A stretch of DNA of 64,000 bases, from NCBI GenBank assembly GCA_013368315.1, contig JAACJM010000024.1, positions 434,001-498,000 of the forward strand, in the 5' to 3' direction. The notes beneath the pieces are model-generated. The model did no database searches and was not told the origin of the DNA. It was given only the letters and a program-made list of their open reading frames with translations. Shown piece after piece: positions 60,319 through 64,000 of this stretch. How positions within the stretch are numbered: position 1 is the stretch's first letter; every line of letters begins with the position of its first letter. Made by a program: the position numbers and the translations under genes. Source of the stretch: Tetrapyrgos nigripes. Its lineage: Eukaryota > Basidiomycota > Agaricomycetes > Agaricales > Campanellaceae.

Positions 60319-61320
60319 TCATCCAACAATCAACCTCATCACTCCTTTCTGCAAATCCACTACACAGCCTCTAAACCAAACTTTATGCAACAAATAATCA
60401 ACCCTTTTCACTCCTTGTGCCAGCTCGGCCTGCATAGCCTCTACCGACCCAAGCGCCTTACATCTCCTCCTGTACGCCTTAGACACTGCTGTCTCCTCCG
60501 AGGACGAAAGCTTTGCCCAATCCCCATGAGTTATCCTCGTATGCAACGTTCTGTGGATTTGAATCAACACGTCTCGCAGGAGGATTGGAGGTTGAAGTCC
60601 TGTCCCGGACGTATCGAAACTGATCATCCCACTGGCAGGTCCATCAGCAATTGGGCGTAGATCCAAATGATGTCGTAGATCAATAGGCCAATCTGGAATT
60701 AAGGAGCACACGATACGTAGTCGGTTAAGAGGTGGGTACGTCGCGGGTTGTGAGAGGATGTCAAGTCTGGCGGATTGGGGCATTCCAGGCCCGATGAGTT
60801 GCATCGGGTTGAACTGGGCATCGGCAAGGTTGAGGAGGAATTCGCCAGTCCAGGTTTGGGCGTTTAGCCAGGGATGGATGTGGAGTTGGGATGGGTATAA
60901 TGGCTCGATAGAGGGTGCGTAGGGATCCCATGTCGATAATGCAGGTGAGTAGGGAAAGCTGGGGTAAGAGAAAGAGTGCCGACGTCGGTGTGGCAGGTCA
61001 TAGGGGTCAGAGGTGTCGGGTAAAGGTATGTTGGGGTAGGCAGGTGTTGGTGAGTAGTAAGAGGGAAATACGCGATCACCGTGCCAGGATAGACGTCGTG
61101 GACGGAAAACAGACGTATTAGGCACATTGAGGCTGGAAGGGAAGAGTGGTGCAGAATTCATATTCGGAGAATCGGGCAGTGGGATATTAGCGTCGGTGTA
61201 GGGAGAGTGGTATAAAGATGCAGAAGGTATGAATGGAGAAGCTGGGGTATAAGCAGCTGGTGCATAGTCCGAATGGGTGTATGCATTATGCTGAGGGACG
61301 TAAACGTAGGGACCAGACAT
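60319..61320 (-). CDS. DUF6699-domain protein with Tyr/Pro-rich N-terminus
   Basis: A single exon encodes 333 residues. The first ~145 residues are Tyr/Pro/Ser-rich and probably disordered (repeated SPxxPSxxLYHSPY and NIPLPDS/NIPLPDT segments). From about residue 147 the DUF6699 pattern appears: HIHPWLNAQTWTGEFLLNLAD, ATYPPLNRLRIVCSLIPDWPIDL, PILLRDVLIQIHRTLHTRI and a C-terminal VDYLLHKVWFRGC. The domain is widespread in Agaricomycetes and its role is not established. No membrane segment or catalytic motif is visible. Confidence 0.85.
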   Translation of the reverse strand: MSGPYVYVPQHNAYTHSDYAPAAYTPASPFIPSASLYHSPYTDANIPLPDSPNMNSAPLFPSSLNVPNTSVFRPRRLSWHGDRVFPSYYSPTPAYPNIPLPDTSDPYDLPHRRRHSFSYPSFPYSPALSTWDPYAPSIEPLYPSQLHIHPWLNAQTWTGEFLLNLADAQFNPMQLIGPGMPQSARLDILSQPATYPPLNRLRIVCSLIPDWPIDLRHHLDLRPIADGPASGMISFDTSGTGLQPPILLRDVLIQIHRTLHTRITHGDWAKLSSSEETAVSKAYRRRCKALGSVEAMQAELAQGVKRVDYLLHKVWFRGCVVDLQKGVMRLIVG

Positions 61321-63014
61321 TGTAGGTCAAGTTCAGAAGGATTGCCTTTTGGAAGGGCGGGGTACGCGTTTATAAGCGACTGGGGTGAATAGTAAGATGA
61401 AGAGCGGTGCCGCCGCGATTACGCAGCTGCTGTTGATGCCTAAGTTTAACTTGTTGTGTGGAAGTGACTACCAAAGTGTAACCCAACTGGGAGTGGGATG
61501 ACGGATGCTGAGTCACCCTCACAGCCAAGTCGTCTAAGAAAATTGTGCTGAGCAGAGCTACTGGGCAATATGATCGCTGAGGCTGCTCTATGCAAGGCAC
61601 TGTGGAAAGGTTTTCGTATTGGAATCTGGATTGGTAGAGACCGTTGAGCGTCACGACGGTATTAGCCCAAAAAAGCATAAATGAACCTCACCAGTGGAAC
61701 AGCTCGCGAGATATACTCAAGCACGCAACTACGTTCGCTGAGGTACAGAAGGGGTCTATACCAGCGGATTGGAGTTCAAAAAGGGTTGAGTAGCTGCGTG
61801 TTATCGATCGTTTTACACTTCTATCCCAAAATAATGTAGACGCTGGGAGTTACGAATCAAATCGGACTTTCAGAAACCCAATCCGGGAAGTACATACCAT
61901 AGACAACACTCATCGATCCGGTCAATCATCAAAGGGCTTGCAAGGTTCTCCTCTATATGATGGAACACAATGCCGCTCAGGAGAAATGGACTGTGAAACG
62001 CATAATCTGAGCGTCTGGATGAGTTCCTGACCAAGTTATTATTGCTTCAACCTTGGGGTAATGTAATAAGCTGCCAGAAGTGAGTTACATACATAGACAC
62101 GAAGTGTAGAAATGTCTGGGTAACGAGACTAGAAGAGAGTGTAGCGGGTTCTTCAGGTCGAGACTCGAGATGCAGTCTTGCCACCGGTTGTTTGACGAGA
62201 TTCAGAAGAGAAACGAAGTTCCCACACGCGCACTGACAACTTTACCATCACCCATCGCCGTACCCGGGTCCCGTTTCTGACTCGTTTTCTTTACCTCCAA
62301 GAAGTCAAGCCTTCGCAAAGAGGGGCTTCTGTACATGCCCAATGATGATTGGGCTGCTGACCAGGGATTCTCGGAAAGCGCGCTATTGTTGTCAAGCTCC
62401 GTAGTACGCGGATGAACTATTGAAGCGTATGATCAACTTCGAGAATCATTCCTGCCGCTCTCAAGAAGGTGATACAATATTTTGCAATACTCCAGGAACT
62501 CGTTCGCGAGGACTTTGGCTGACAGACACAACTTGGCGGTGTCGACTCGGAAGTGTTCTATCTCCCCCCTTACTCAGGTCTGGAATTCCGGTCCCTGTCA
62601 GACACTGCAACGGTGATCCAGGTACGTCTTATTGTTTTTACCATGTTTTTCACCTTGTTGAGCCATAGTATAGAGTGATTATCGCCCTTTTTGCGTTCAA
62701 CTGGAGTTCATGCAAGCGCGTCTGTCGTTTGCAGAGATTTCCTACGTCTTTACCCAGTGTTTACCGGTGAGTCTACGTCTTTTAGACCTCACAAGTGCAT
62801 TCGAAACACTTAACCCAAACTTGGTATTTACTGTTCAACCTTGGACCCATCCTCCCTTGATCTTCCCTCGACGCCCACAGTTGTATTACTAATCTCCAAT
62901 AAAAGCCTTGTTTTTTGTTGACTGGTCAATTAACTTGAAGGTTTGTTCCACTACCTCCGCCTTTCCATCCCAAGCTAGATACCTACTCGCGAAATCCTCC
63001 TACAGATTGACAAG
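61321..63014. other. Intergenic; possible exon traces at 62460-62790
   Basis: A plus-strand stretch at about 62530-62620 reads like an exon (QTQLGGVDSEVFYLPPYSGL) ended by a GTACGT donor, and 62710-62770 reads ARLSFAEISYVFTQ. They may be 5' exons of the gene at the right edge or a decayed gene; no domain was recognised. The remainder shows nothing notable. Confidence 0.35.
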
Positions 63015-64000
63015 ATGCCACCTGCAAGTCTCATGTCTCTTCTATCTTTACTAGTAGAGCATATACTAATATCTCAACCCTTCCTGCCCACAGAAGCAAC
63101 TCCATTCGCACAGTCAGACTGTGGAACCCTCTTCCACAAGTCGCAATACACAACTGGACAACGACAACGACGCCACCCAACGTGCCACAACGTCCACAAG
63201 GGCTAATGGCAAAAGGAAAAGAGACCATTCTAACGGTGTCACCGAGATTGAACGGCCTGCTAAACGCGCAATTTTTAGCGCCTCTGAGTCGTCGAGTAGT
63301 TCAAGTAATCCCGACGAGGTACGTTCATCGTGCTAATGTTCCAAATGATCGATTACTGACTTGGAGTATCAGACTACGGGACCACCTTCAACAGAGAGTC
63401 ACAGCACGAGAGAAATACGCCACGGCGTCCAAAAGGGCCAATGGCAAAAAGAAAAGGGAACGGTCTGACAGTGTGGCTGAGGCGGAAAGACCCGCCAAAC
63501 GTGCAATTGCCAGCATCTCTGGCCCGTGGAGTGGTTCAAGTACGGCAGATGAGGTGTGTTCTGTGCTAATGTTCCAAAAGATTTATTACTAATTCGGAAG
63601 GTCAGACCCCGAAACCCTCCTCTTCTACAAGTTGCAACACACAACTAGGCAATGTCACTGGCAACACCGAAGACGCTACGACGTCCACAAAAAGGAAAAG
63701 AGACCGGTCTGACAGTGTGACGGAGGTGGAACGACCCGCCAAACCCGCAATTGCCAACGCCTCGGGCCTGTCGAGTGCTGTCCACCATGTTGATGTTCCA
63801 AAAATAATGATTACTGACTGCTGTCAGATTACAAAACCCTGGTCAATCGGCTCAAGCAATACCAACCAGGTGCAATTCGAGCAACGTAAAATTGATTTAA
63901 AGCTGATGTTTGCTCGTATTCTAGTTTACCGACCAAGGTGAGGCCTCTGCCATTGAGTTGGAGCATGAGTCCGAGTTACAGGCTTCTGAACTCGTCTCTA
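63015..64000 (+). CDS. Partial gene of tandemly duplicated exons with repeated nuclear-localisation-like motif
   Basis: The gene runs off the right edge and its function is unknown. Candidate exons are 63015-63053, 63094-63318, 63395-63553, 63606-63779, 63828-63869 and 63925 onward; every one is a multiple of three, and every intron is phase 0. The three central exons are diverged copies of each other: each encodes a basic motif KRKRDHSN / KKKRERSDS / KRKRDRSDS, then ERPAKRAI or ERPAKPAI, then a Ser-rich end. The KRKR and PAKR clusters resemble bipartite nuclear localisation signals (inference). The introns are duplicated too, sharing TGATGTTCCAAAA..GATTACTGA-like words. Exon 63395 begins at an acceptor about 20 bp downstream of the equivalent position, compensating for an indel. 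The first exon is tentative and upstream exons may exist. Confidence 0.6.
63094..63869 (+). repeat. Tandem exon-plus-intron repeat, three units and a partial fourth
   Basis: Units start at about 63117, 63371 and 63604, with a shortened fourth at 63826. Each has CAGAC(C/T)..G(A/G)(A/G)(A/C)CC..TC near its start, a CGTCCA(C/A)AA(G/A) word and a KRKR..ERPAK block, and is followed by an intron with TGTTCCAAA and ATTACT(G/A)A. Unit length is about 230-255 bp. Confidence 0.8.

Overview
The window looks like nuclear DNA from a mushroom-forming basidiomycete (Agaricomycetes). Genes are split by many 45-70 bp introns with GT..AG ends, and several families present are typical of or expanded in these fungi (DUF6535 membrane proteins, DUF6699, F-box proteins, MYND-finger proteins, a divergent G-alpha). 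No tRNA, rRNA, CRISPR array or intact transposon was recognised. Exon coordinates come from reading splice signals by eye; for most genes the exon lengths sum to an open frame, which is a useful internal check, but no transcript data were available.

Left part (1-5.7 kb): a many-exon gene of unknown function ends at 4945. Nearly all its exons are multiples of three with phase-1 introns. A diverged repeat of its 3' flank lies at the left edge, so the locus is probably part of a tandem duplication. Housekeeping block (5.7-26.5 kb): HAL2-type 3'(2'),5'-bisphosphate nucleotidase, the P5A ATPase SPF1, ribosomal protein eL38 (divergent from SPF1), a four-helix membrane protein, the NUBPL/IND1 Fe-S P-loop protein, a very long SUV39/Clr4-type histone H3K9 methyltransferase, a UBE2E-like ubiquitin E2 and a coiled-coil protein. 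A 3.7 kb gene-poor stretch follows (26.5-30.2 kb).

Middle (30-44 kb): a divergent G-alpha, a TPR-like/MYND protein, NAA10 (NatA catalytic subunit), an F-box protein, a GTPBP1-like protein lacking its GTPase domain and a second MYND protein. Right part (44-64 kb) is accessory in character: an F-box gene with a frameshift, a large DUF6535 membrane protein, another F-box gene, decayed fragments, a paralogue of the coiled-coil gene, a RING-like gene with two frameshifts at homopolymers, a relic of a HAK/KUP potassium transporter, a DUF6699 gene and a gene built from tandemly duplicated exons that runs off the right edge.

The most striking observation is in the H3K9 methyltransferase. Its long disordered N-terminal region carries seven short motifs that copy the histone H3 tail around K9 and K27 (ARKST, AARKSA, RKSAP types). 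The next gene downstream on the same strand is an E2 with acidic SUMO-interaction-like motifs, and the methyltransferase has similar motifs. Together they suggest, without proving, a self-methylating, ubiquitin/SUMO-linked heterochromatin module.
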